From Mycolicibacter arupensis (GTDB lineage: Bacteria > Actinomycetota > Actinomycetes > Mycobacteriales > Mycobacteriaceae): DNA of 50,707 nucleotides. The position numbers were made by a program, and so were the translations under genes. Shown here one piece after another: positions 19,618 through 27,394 of this stretch. Location: NCBI RefSeq assembly GCF_002086515.1, contig NZ_MVHH01000032.1, forward strand, positions 1 through 50,707, given 5' to 3'. The notes below the pieces were generated by a model that was not told where the DNA came from, did no database searches, and saw only the letters and a list, made by a program, of their open reading frames with translations. Position 1 is the first letter of the stretch. Each line of letters starts with the position of its first letter.

Positions 19618-19673
19618 AGCCGCATTTGAGCGTGTTCCCGTACGTGTCGCACAGCGTCAGGGTGAGAGGAAAA

Positions 19674-19677
19674 GTCG
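19674..19677. repeat. Right core copy (GTCG) of the Tn554-like insertion
   Basis: GTCG between the tnpA-proximal end of the element and the N-terminal half of the split gene. The rebuilt uninterrupted site on the plus strand reads GGGCCTCGTCGCAGATCACC, the reverse complement of codons for VICDEA. Confidence 0.75.
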
Positions 19678-20642
19678 CAGATCACCAGGTCGAACTCATC
19701 GACCCCGAGCTTCTGCGCCTCCGCCACCACCGACAGGGACTGGTAGGTGGAGAACACCACCGTCAGACCCTTGGCACGCTTGCGGTGCGCCATCTCATCG
19801 GCAAGGCGCTGTGGATCGGTGGTGACCGGGATGGGTACGTCGTGGACGTTGTAGTCCTCGACGGTGCGCGAGACCTTGGTGTCCGAGCAGACCGCGAAGG
19901 CCCGCAAGTCCAGCTCGGTTTGAGCAGTCCAAGCTCGCAGCGTCTGGCTCAGCAGGGAGATCGACGGAACCAGGAAGAGGATGCGCGCCGCGCCGCCATT
20001 GTCGGTGGCGGTGCGTTCAGCGATCTTGAGTGCGGTGAAGGTCTTGCCGGTGCCGCAGGCCATGATCAACTTGCCGCGCTCGTTGCCGGCGGCGAACCCG
20101 CGGAACACCGCGTCGATGGCCTGTTCCTGATGCGGTCGCGGCTGGTGTTTCAGCGCCGGCGATAGGTCAACGTGCAGGTCACCGGCGGGCCAGGCGATGT
20201 CCCAGTCGATCGGCGATTCGGCGATCTCGGCCATCCCGATGCGCTGCACCGGTTTGGTCTGATCATCCAAGGCGGCCTCGGCGTTCTTGCCCCACCGGTC
20301 GGTGGTGGAGATGATCACCCGGTTGGTGAACGCGGTCTTGCCCGATGCGGTGAAAAATGAGTCGATATCACCCTTGGCCAGGGTGTGGGTGGGCTCGTAG
20401 AACTTGCACTGAATCGCCGTGTAATCGCCGGTGTCGCGTTCGCGGGCCACCAGGTCGATCCCGGTGTCGGCTTTGCCTGCGCGGCCGGGCCAGTCGACCC
20501 AGCGCCATACCGCGTCGTACTGCTGGGCCAGCATCGGGTCCAACTCGAAGTAGCGCACCATCAGCTGCTCGAACTTCGTGCCACGCTCGGAGTTCGACGG
20601 CGCCTTGCGGAACGCCTCGATCACCTCGTGAATGGAACCCAT
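19674..20642 (-). pseudogene. N-terminal part of split type ISP-like restriction enzyme
   Basis: 323 residues of the front of the nuclease-helicase-methyltransferase. A PD-(D/E)XK nuclease of the Mrr kind opens it (GIDLVARERDTG with D63, AIQCK with Q78 and K80), followed by the helicase Walker A ACGTGKT (about 197) and motif Ia region. Original sequence stops at FDLVICD, just before the EAH of the DEAH box. The reading frame then runs on about 84 out-of-context codons into the element to a stop at 19422. The matching rest is at 39-3239. A truncated nuclease plus half-motor could be made but should lack ATPase activity. Confidence 0.88.
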
Positions 20643-20897
20643 GCCTGCGCCTTCAGCTGTCGATAGTTGCGTCTACAGACCTTAGGCAATCGCCCGAGGC
20701 CACCTTGCTCGATCACGTCGGATCGGCGGCAAGACCCTCGGCCTGGGGAACCAGTCGGCATGGCGTGGAGTATCCGCGGTGGGGGTGACAGGGCCAGCGG
20801 GTAGCTGTCGTTGCCGAGCGACGGAGCGACTGTGGTTGCCGTACCCTGCGATGCCTACCAGGTCGCCCGCAATGACGACGCGGGCTAGCGTTGGGTT
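20643..20897. other. Divergent intergenic region
   Basis: 255 bases between the minus-strand split restriction gene and a plus-strand Xre/MbcA-like gene. It must hold both promoters. I found no clear palindrome and no TGACAC repeats like those near dnaB, so it does not look like a Tn7-type end. Confidence 0.4.
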
Positions 20898-21227
20898 ATG
20901 CCGGTACCCACGGAGCAGAAGGTGACCGCGCTCAGCCGTGACTTCGGCTCGCGGCGTCTCGCGGAGCTACTTGGGGTGGACGCCGCACAGGTCGCGCGGT
21001 GGCAGGACGGCGATGCAATCGATGGGGTCAACGCGGAGCGGGTGGACCTTCTCGAAGTCGTTATGGCCCACCTGTTGCAGCTGCATTCGATCGAGAACGC
21101 TCAGCGCTGGCTCGTCGGGCTGAACCCCAACCTTGGTGACCGTCGGCCTGCGGATCTCATCCGACGGCGGCGGACCCGCGAAGTGCTCGATGCGATTGCC
21201 AATGAGCGGGCCGGGAGTTTCGCCTGA
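20898..21227 (+). CDS. Small Xre/MbcA-like (DUF2384-type) DNA-binding protein, orphan
   Basis: A 109-residue protein with an N-terminal helix-turn-helix (RRLAELLGVDAAQVARWQDG, residues about 19-38) and a C-terminal part (ENAQRWLVGLNPNLGDRRPADLIRRR) like the toxin-binding half of Xre/MbcA/ParS antitoxins. It is the only plus-strand gene of the island and is transcribed away from the split restriction enzyme. No RES-type or other toxin gene follows; downstream is the broken tniQ copy. It may be an orphan antitoxin or a regulator of the divergent defence gene. Confidence 0.6.
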   Translation: MPVPTEQKVTALSRDFGSRRLAELLGVDAAQVARWQDGDAIDGVNAERVDLLEVVMAHLLQLHSIENAQRWLVGLNPNLGDRRPADLIRRRRTREVLDAIANERAGSFA

Positions 21228-21258
21228 GGCCCGTGGCGTTTTGCCTGCGTCATCGGCG

Positions 21259-21397
21259 TCATGTGGCGACCTGTGCGCTATTCCTGGCGCCTCCGCGCGG
21301 TCGCAACGGTACTCCGTAGGTTTTCGCCCATCGGGCCATGGTGGTGGTGCTGACGCCGCGTTCGCGGGCGAGATCCGGTAGTGGGCGTTCACGGGTG
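21259..21397 (-). pseudogene. Broken second copy of the tniQ 3' end
   Basis: About 45 codons reading RPLPDLARERGVSTTTMARW, then AKTYGVPL, and ending QVAT with TGA at 21259. This is nearly the same as the last 45 codons of the intact tniQ (21850-21990), including the stop. The upstream part of the gene is missing: the frame runs back only to a TAG just after the Xre gene at 21451. The two copies are direct repeats on either side of that Xre gene. Confidence 0.8.
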
Positions 21398-21450
21398 ACG
21401 GACTTCCGAATGCACTTGGCGGTAAGCGGTCCGTGAGGCGGCGGGCTCGT

Positions 21451-21786
21451 CTAGTCAACCTGGCCGGGGGCAGTCCCCGGATACCGCGCTGAGGCCGCGT
21501 CGATCGTGATCGTGAGTCGTTGGCCGCAGGCACGAGCAAGTCGTTCGAGCAGCTCGAACGTAGGGGTACGGACGCCGGATTCGATGGCGGTAATCGCTGA
21601 CTGGGTGACGCCCATCTTGCGGGCCAGTTCGACTTGAGTTAGTCCGGCGGCTTCGCGTGCACGGTAGGCGGTTTCGGCCAACTCGATTACCACGCTGGCG
21701 GTCGCGTAGGCCTCATCGAAAACGGCCCGATCCTCGGGGGTGAGATCAGCCAGAACCTGCGCGCGACGGTCGGTATAGCTGCTCAT
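21451..21786 (-). CDS. Xre-family helix-turn-helix regulator/antitoxin
   Basis: A 111-residue protein whose helix-turn-helix (residues about 50-80, GLTQVELARKMGVTQSAITA) and C-terminal tail (LARACGQRLTITID) resemble HigA-type antitoxins and small Xre repressors. The ATG has AGGAG about 8 bases upstream. It lies 63 bases after tniQ on the same strand and is flanked by the intact tniQ 3' end and a broken copy of it. No RelE/HigB-like toxin gene is adjacent. It could repress the tns genes. Confidence 0.75.
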   Translation of the reverse strand: MSSYTDRRAQVLADLTPEDRAVFDEAYATASVVIELAETAYRAREAAGLTQVELARKMGVTQSAITAIESGVRTPTFELLERLARACGQRLTITIDAASARYPGTAPGQVD

Positions 21787-21849
21787 CGATTTACTCCTGT
21801 CCTGCTCGCAGCGTAGGACGCGGCATTCGGTGCAGCCAATGGCGCCGAG

Positions 21850-24135
21850 TCAGGTGGCGATCTTGGCCTTATTCCTGGCCGCTCCTCCCCGTGTCCGTAG
21901 GGGTACACCATGGGTTTTCGCCCATCGAGCCATCGTTGTCGTGCTGACGCCGCGTTCGCGGGCGAGGTCGGGTAGCGGGCGTTGATGGGTGACGTATTGG
22001 GTGTAGAGCCAGTCGGGGTCAACGGTGTGCTTGGTTGCTCGGCCGGGTTTGCGTGTCTCGATCTGGTAGTCGGCGGCCAGGCGCGCGATGGTCTGTCGGC
22101 TGACACCAGCCTGGTCGGCGATCTCGGCAAGGCTCAACCCGCAGAGTGCGTACTGCTCGATGAAGGCCTCGCGTGGGTAGGCCTCTTTGGCGCGGCGGTA
22201 GGCGTTGAGGTCGGTGGCGGCCGATGGGGTTGGGTGGCAGGTGAGGAGGTAGCGGGCGGTGTCGAGGTCTGTGCCGGCATCTTCGGCGGCGTGGCCGAGG
22301 AACAGCCCCTGCTGGATGCCGCGGTGCAGAGCGTCGAGATCGACGTGGTCGGGATTCTGGCCCGGCAGACGTAGGCCCTCCAGGAAGTCTGTGTCTGGCT
22401 CGAAATGTACTGGTTCGTCCCGGACCCCCTGCTCGGCAAGGAATTCCAGTGCGACGTGATCGAGCGCGTAGCTGAGCTCGGCGGTGAGGTAGTAGGGGAA
22501 GTCGGCGATTTTGGTCCGTAGAGCGGGGCTGATGTTCTCGCTACCGACCGGCATGCTGGAGATGCGTTCTTGCAAATAGGCTCGGGCCACCTGGGCGCGG
22601 GCCGGCCCGCGGCTGGTGGCGCCGGTTTCGCGGCAGATGCGCAGCCAGGTGTCGTCGGGCAGCAACTCGCGGTAGTCAAGACGGCGGCGGCGTGAGTAGT
22701 TGATCGGGACCGTTGATTGGGCGAGGTGTTCAACCAGGGACAGCAGGGCCTTGCTGATATCGATCCAGTTGGCGTGTTGGTTGAGGAGCTGCAGAGCGCG
22801 CGAGACCCCATGGTCGTCGAGTGGGCTGCTTATGCTGCGGGCCAGCGGCGACAGTTTCGTCTTTGTGTCGATGAGCAATACTGCGGCCGAGAGCGCCGGT
22901 CGCAGCTGACGCAGATGACTCCCGGGGACGGTCAACCGTAGGGCGACGTTCTGCCAGAGTGAGGTGGGGAGCTTGTCAACCTCGGTGATGCAACCCAATG
23001 TTCGGGTCGGGAAAGCCGGCCAGTTGCTGGTGGTGCGGAATCGGAGTTGTTCGCTGGGTTTGAGGCTCGGGCCTAGTGCTGCAAGTTGGGCAGCGCCAGC
23101 GATGCCTCCCGTCCACGCCAGGCGCGTAGTGGACGAGTGGGCGCCGCGTGAGCGGATCGCGGTGATCAGCCACCGCAGTGAGTCGCCTGCGGTTTGTACA
23201 TCTCGTTGGTCGAGAGCCTGTAGTGCGGTGAGGGCGCCCGCGACGGTTACGCTCGCAGCCGTCGGCGCCTGTACAACGAGTGACTTCCTGGGACTCGCCG
23301 CCCGTGCGGTCGGCAGTTGTGGATGGTCCAGCTGGTAGGCGGTGAGCAGATCCTTGCCGATGATCGGTTCGAGTTCCGGTGGGCTGGCATAAGTGAGCGC
23401 TTTGACGGCGATTGCCCGTATGTCGGCGAGCACCTTGGCTGGTTGTTGCGGATCGTGGGCATAGACACCGCTGGTGACGACATCTGCGGTGATGATGTCG
23501 TTGATTCGGCGTTGGGCACGCAGGACGCGATGCTCGTCGTTGTCGAAGGTGAGGACTTCAGCGGTGCTCAGATCCGCTCCGCACCGTTCGGCCCGGGTTG
23601 TGCGATTGTCCGCCGGTGCTGCGCAGTGTCCCGGTCGTGGGATGCCGTCAGCGGCTAACTGCCGGATTCGGGGGCGGACACCGCAGGCAGGGCAGGCGTC
23701 GGCGAGCAAACACCTGTGTTCGAGGCAGGTAAAGGTCCATCCAAGTCTCCAGGCCAGCTTCCAGCGGCCACCGGACTCGGCCAGGCAATGCGGGCAGTAG
23801 CGCGAGCCGGGCCGCGGCCCCCAAGGGAAGGTGGTGTCCAAGCGGGTAGGAGTCTTTATCACCGCTGCCGCTCGGCCGTCGTAGTGCGACAACGTCATTG
23901 CCGACAGGACTGTCGAGTTCACCGCGGTGGCCGCATGCAGGGCGGTCTGCTGATTCGGGGTCAGTCTGATCATCCAGCGGGGCACCGAGTGAAGCGCTGG
24001 CTCGGTCAGGTGGACCGCTACGCGGAGATCGCCCCAGCTGGTGTGGGTGCGGTGCCCGAGTGCTTCCAGCCAGGAGTCGAGTGCTTCGCCGGCAATCGGA
24101 TCGACATTGATGGGGATGCGTCGGATGTCGGTCAT
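21850..24135 (-). CDS. tnsD: TnsD/TniQ-family transposition target-selection protein
   Basis: A 761-residue protein expected to bind a chromosomal target and recruit TnsC. The TniQ zinc region is at residues about 110-150 (YCPHC, then C-LEH-C and CPACG), followed by a second cysteine cluster (GHC...RCG). The C-terminus holds two helix-turn-helix units (LSLAEIADQAGVSRQTIARL and LPDLARERGVSTTTMARWAK). This length fits TnsD-type, site-specific TniQ proteins rather than the short TniQ that works with Cascade or Cas12k, and there are no cas genes. ATGA overlap with tnsC. By family rule it should recognise a conserved gene end; the neighbour dnaB is the obvious candidate. Confidence 0.88.
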   Translation of the reverse strand: MTDIRRIPINVDPIAGEALDSWLEALGHRTHTSWGDLRVAVHLTEPALHSVPRWMIRLTPNQQTALHAATAVNSTVLSAMTLSHYDGRAAAVIKTPTRLDTTFPWGPRPGSRYCPHCLAESGGRWKLAWRLGWTFTCLEHRCLLADACPACGVRPRIRQLAADGIPRPGHCAAPADNRTTRAERCGADLSTAEVLTFDNDEHRVLRAQRRINDIITADVVTSGVYAHDPQQPAKVLADIRAIAVKALTYASPPELEPIIGKDLLTAYQLDHPQLPTARAASPRKSLVVQAPTAASVTVAGALTALQALDQRDVQTAGDSLRWLITAIRSRGAHSSTTRLAWTGGIAGAAQLAALGPSLKPSEQLRFRTTSNWPAFPTRTLGCITEVDKLPTSLWQNVALRLTVPGSHLRQLRPALSAAVLLIDTKTKLSPLARSISSPLDDHGVSRALQLLNQHANWIDISKALLSLVEHLAQSTVPINYSRRRRLDYRELLPDDTWLRICRETGATSRGPARAQVARAYLQERISSMPVGSENISPALRTKIADFPYYLTAELSYALDHVALEFLAEQGVRDEPVHFEPDTDFLEGLRLPGQNPDHVDLDALHRGIQQGLFLGHAAEDAGTDLDTARYLLTCHPTPSAATDLNAYRRAKEAYPREAFIEQYALCGLSLAEIADQAGVSRQTIARLAADYQIETRKPGRATKHTVDPDWLYTQYVTHQRPLPDLARERGVSTTTMARWAKTHGVPLRTRGGAARNKAKIAT

Positions 24136-25256
24136 GACGCTCGCACGCTGACTCGCGTGGTGAGCTTGCCGGCTTGCAGTGCAGACTGCAGTTCCTGGCG
24201 GGCCTTCTCTGAGGCTTCGTCGTTTTTCACCCGGTCGAGTAGGTCTCGGGTAAGCCGTTCGGATCCGGTCCGCACGGCGCGTTGGCAGCCCCGGTTGACC
24301 AGCGTGATCAGTGATCCGATATGCCCGGTGGATCGGGCATACAGGTAGTCGGAGAGCTCATCGGCCAGCATGCCCGGGTGACTGTCGGCCAGGACAATCC
24401 GGCGCTCCAGGGTCAACAGGAGATCACGCCATCGTTTGCGCTCTGCCTTGGTCTTGATGGTGAATGCGTCCATCCCGAGCTTTGTTGTACGCCTGCCTGT
24501 TTGGGCGATGATCGCATCCTGGTAGGACGACCCCTCCGAGAACAGCCCGTGCTTGGTCAGCCCAACGCCGATATAGATGATGGTGACCGGGAATTCGTTG
24601 GCGATGTATTTGAAGTGGTTGCTGATTTCCACACCTTGGGTGTTGCGCCAGCGCAGGAAGTGCAGGTCGTCGATCATCAACAGGCGGGTTTGGCAGGCCA
24701 GTACGCAGTCCAGGGCTCGGTGGGCCAACTGCGCGGCGGTCCCGCGATGGGTGCCGGGGTGGCCGAAGTAGTCGAGCATGGCTCGGTTGAAATCGACCAT
24801 GCCGGTGTTGCCGGTCAAGCCCACCCGACAGACGGGGATTCGCCGGTGCCCTCCTGGCGTTGCCGATCCGCGTTCGGTGATTTCGCGGCGGTGGAAGTCG
24901 CGGGCGAAGGCTAGGGCTGCGGTGGTCTTCCCCAGTCCGGGGTATCCGTCAATGGCGACAGCGCTTTTGGGTTTGTCGCCGGTTTGATGGTTGCTGTCGA
25001 CGATGTCCCAGAGTTGTTCGTGCAGCTCGGCGAGTTGCGGTGTCCGCAAGGGTCCGAGGTTGGCGTGCCAGGTGCGTCGTTGGGCGTTGTAGTCGATCAG
25101 CGCGGCCTCGCCGAGTGCCTTGATCCCTGCCCGGGTCAGCGGTTCGGGACGGGTCAGCACCGGGGCCTCGGCGAAAGCGAAGAATCCTTCGTTGCGCGCC
25201 AGCGTGAGATTGTCCAGGTTCGCCGGGTGTGGCGGCGGCTGCACCGAGGCGGTCAT
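24132..25256 (-). CDS. tnsC: TnsC/TniB-family AAA+ transposition regulator
   Basis: A 374-residue AAA+ ATPase that bridges the target-bound TnsD and the TnsAB transposase. Walker A is GYPGLGKTT (about 110) and Walker B LLMIDDLHF (about 193). I chose the ATG at 25256, which overlaps the tnsB stop as ATGA, instead of an ATG four codons upstream at 25268; the 4-base overlap repeats at every junction of this operon. The N-terminal 60 residues should contact TnsA/TnsB and the tail TnsD. Confidence 0.9.
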   Translation of the reverse strand: MTASVQPPPHPANLDNLTLARNEGFFAFAEAPVLTRPEPLTRAGIKALGEAALIDYNAQRRTWHANLGPLRTPQLAELHEQLWDIVDSNHQTGDKPKSAVAIDGYPGLGKTTAALAFARDFHRREITERGSATPGGHRRIPVCRVGLTGNTGMVDFNRAMLDYFGHPGTHRGTAAQLAHRALDCVLACQTRLLMIDDLHFLRWRNTQGVEISNHFKYIANEFPVTIIYIGVGLTKHGLFSEGSSYQDAIIAQTGRRTTKLGMDAFTIKTKAERKRWRDLLLTLERRIVLADSHPGMLADELSDYLYARSTGHIGSLITLVNRGCQRAVRTGSERLTRDLLDRVKNDEASEKARQELQSALQAGKLTTRVSVRAS

Positions 25257-27394
25257 GCGTCCTCCCATGCGGTGGCGTAGAAGTCGTCAGGGTCATCGCT
25301 GCTGTCGTCGTCTCCGCAGTCGTCCTCGGACGGCGGTTCAACTGGGGGGCGGCCGGTGCCGTCCGCATCCTCCACAGGGGTCTGATCCGGCAGTGCCTGT
25401 TGCACGGATGACAGCGCCTGCACCAATTGCTGCGTGCTGCCTGTCGTGGCACAGAGCAATTCGTCTTCGCGGGATTGGCGCAAGGCCAGGCGTCGTTCGG
25501 TCGGGGCTTTGCCCAGTCCGAGGTTCCACCGTTCCAGTAGGAGCTCCATCGCGAGCTCGTCATTGGGGTAGGTGTATTTCTTGCGTGCCAGGCTGCGGGC
25601 GAAGGCGAGGGCATCGTCGCCAAAGGGCGCTGTGAGCGCTGGTGCGTGCTCCCACATCAGGGTGTGCCACTTTTGATCGCTCGGGTCGCGGAAGTGGACG
25701 CAGCTGATGTCGTCGGGATGGCGGTGGACTGGCCATCGCCCACCGGGGTAGGGGCTGCGCTGGCCGCGGTACGGGTCCAAGGATGGCCCGTTGTACCGGC
25801 GGCCACCGACCTCGACGCCGTAATGCTGGATGGTGCGCTTCTCGACTGCGAGGAATTCGTAGGCAAGATCGGGGTCTTGCGGGGCCTCGATGTAGCCGGC
25901 GCGGGCAAGACCGTGCTCGAACATGGTCGCCGGGGACAGGTCCAATCCTGGAAGTCCTGGCTCGACCAGTCCGTCGTGAGGTCGTCGGTGGTACACCACC
26001 GCAATCCACTCTCGGATGATCGCCTCGAGTTCATCGATGTAGAAGTGCGCCTCATGTTCCGGGGCCAGGCCGCGGGAATGGATATCCGGGCCTTTATAGC
26101 CGGGGAGGTACTGGAGCAGGTCTTGTCTAATAGTGAGGAAGAACCGTTCGACGGGACCCTTGTCACGCCCCATACGCAATCGTGCGGGTTGGATCGAGAT
26201 CTGCATGCGCTGGCACACACTCGTCAGGTGCTCGGAGACGTAGATTTTGCCGTGGTCGACAATCAGGCTTTCGGGAACGATCGCCGGCCAAGCGGCGCGA
26301 GTGCCGTCACGGTCGATCGCATCGACGTCAAGCAGCACCGATCGAGGGATGCCGTGTTCGGGCCAGGTCGCTTCTTTCGGCCAGCTGGCGGGCGCGTCCG
26401 GCGGCCGGTAGCACTGGTATAGCACCATCGCGGCGTCCACCGACTTCGTCGACACCGGTGTCAGGCGCAGGCCGGTGATGCAGCGGGTGTACCAATCCAT
26501 GCCCACGGTGAGCTCCACTTGGGTCCACCGCAGCGTGAGGGGATCCATCGCGAAGACATCGAGCCTGGTGGTATCCATCAGCAGGTATTCACCTGGCCGG
26601 GTCGGTCGCAATTTCCCATAGGTTCCCGGATTACGCTCAGCAATATCCCGGTTTCGTTTGGTGCTGAGCCGAAAGGTCGCGTACTTGGCCTCGAGGACAG
26701 TTAAGACGCGAAATGCGCTGGCGCGACTCGGGATTGGTACGACATCGGGACCGTAGCGGGCAATGACACGGGCGTTAGCATGCTTGATAACCGCAGTCTG
26801 CGAGGGCCGGGATTGATCGACATGTTCCACCATGACCTCGATGGCGGCCTCGCGCCACCGGTCGTCAACCCTGGGTAGATTGCGAACCCGCACCTGTTTG
26901 CTTTGGACAAGCCCTGCCTCCCCGTGCTGCCGGAAGGCGGCCACCATCCGCTGAATGGTGCGCAGTTTGACGCCGAGCTCGGCTGCCTTCGCCTTGTACC
27001 TGTCTGTCTGGGGCAGGGCGGGGTCGTACTCCGGCCGGGGCTCGCCCTTTTCGCTCGCTTCTGCGCTGCCAGAGCGGTATCCGGTGAGGACCTCGCGGAT
27101 ATGGGCAGCGCAGTCCCGGATCCGGACGCGTTCCGACTCACTGATCACCGCCAGGATCGTGGCGGCCACATCCTCCAGGCAGTCCGACGACCCGGATTCG
27201 TTGGGCTCGTCGTTGGGCTCGTCGTGGCGGTAGGCCAGAAGTGTGCTCAAGGCAATGCGGCGAATCTGCTCGGTACCAACCGTTTTGACGATTGCGCTGT
27301 TACCAACGAATCCTGTGCGGATTTCCACGATCTCGATCAGCTCGCCATAAAAGCTCAGTCGGCTGCCCGGGCCGATGCGGAGGCGGCCCATCAT
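25253..27394 (-). CDS. tnsB: TnsB-family DDE transposase
   Basis: A 713-residue transposase of the retroviral-integrase fold that binds the element ends and makes the 3' cuts and joins. The DDE triad is visible: D in YLLMDTTRLD (about 273), D in LIVDHGK (about 380), and E in KGPVERFF, with exactly 35 residues between the second D and E. Helix-turn-helix DNA-binding domains come before it (residues about 100-200) and a beta-barrel Mu-C-like domain after. The ATG at 27394 overlaps the tnsA stop (ATGA); an upstream in-frame start at 27481 would lie deep inside tnsA and is unlikely. The acidic C-terminal tail (EDDCGDDDSSDDPDD) may bind TnsC. Confidence 0.93.
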   Translation of the reverse strand: MMGRLRIGPGSRLSFYGELIEIVEIRTGFVGNSAIVKTVGTEQIRRIALSTLLAYRHDEPNDEPNESGSSDCLEDVAATILAVISESERVRIRDCAAHIREVLTGYRSGSAEASEKGEPRPEYDPALPQTDRYKAKAAELGVKLRTIQRMVAAFRQHGEAGLVQSKQVRVRNLPRVDDRWREAAIEVMVEHVDQSRPSQTAVIKHANARVIARYGPDVVPIPSRASAFRVLTVLEAKYATFRLSTKRNRDIAERNPGTYGKLRPTRPGEYLLMDTTRLDVFAMDPLTLRWTQVELTVGMDWYTRCITGLRLTPVSTKSVDAAMVLYQCYRPPDAPASWPKEATWPEHGIPRSVLLDVDAIDRDGTRAAWPAIVPESLIVDHGKIYVSEHLTSVCQRMQISIQPARLRMGRDKGPVERFFLTIRQDLLQYLPGYKGPDIHSRGLAPEHEAHFYIDELEAIIREWIAVVYHRRPHDGLVEPGLPGLDLSPATMFEHGLARAGYIEAPQDPDLAYEFLAVEKRTIQHYGVEVGGRRYNGPSLDPYRGQRSPYPGGRWPVHRHPDDISCVHFRDPSDQKWHTLMWEHAPALTAPFGDDALAFARSLARKKYTYPNDELAMELLLERWNLGLGKAPTERRLALRQSREDELLCATTGSTQQLVQALSSVQQALPDQTPVEDADGTGRPPVEPPSEDDCGDDDSSDDPDDFYATAWEDA

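Larger units (their letters stand above)
3181..19677 (-). mobile_element. Tn554-like tyrosine-recombinase element carrying RM and CBASS
   Basis: The boundaries come from the host gene that the element splits. The N-terminal half reads to GTG-ATC-TGC-GAC at 19674, and the C-terminal half resumes GAC-GAG-GCC-CAC at 3180. Deleting 3181-19677 restores VICDEAHRTTG in frame with no base lost or gained. The four bases GTCG (plus strand) occur at both joints, as expected for a short recombination core. tnpA starts 56 bp inside one end, as in Tn554-type elements, and tnpA-tnpB-tnpC are all present. Cargo, in order on the minus strand, is hsdM, hsdS, hsdR, a nuclease/helical-repeat gene, two small unknown genes, a CD-NTase and an S-4TM effector. 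The boundaries are seen directly; the family assignment rests on the three-gene recombinase set. Confidence 0.88.

Noticed and set aside
21451..21786. Complete HigBA or RES-Xre toxin-antitoxin module
   Set aside because: No toxin-like frame lies next to any of the three small helix-turn-helix genes or the ribbon-helix-helix gene.
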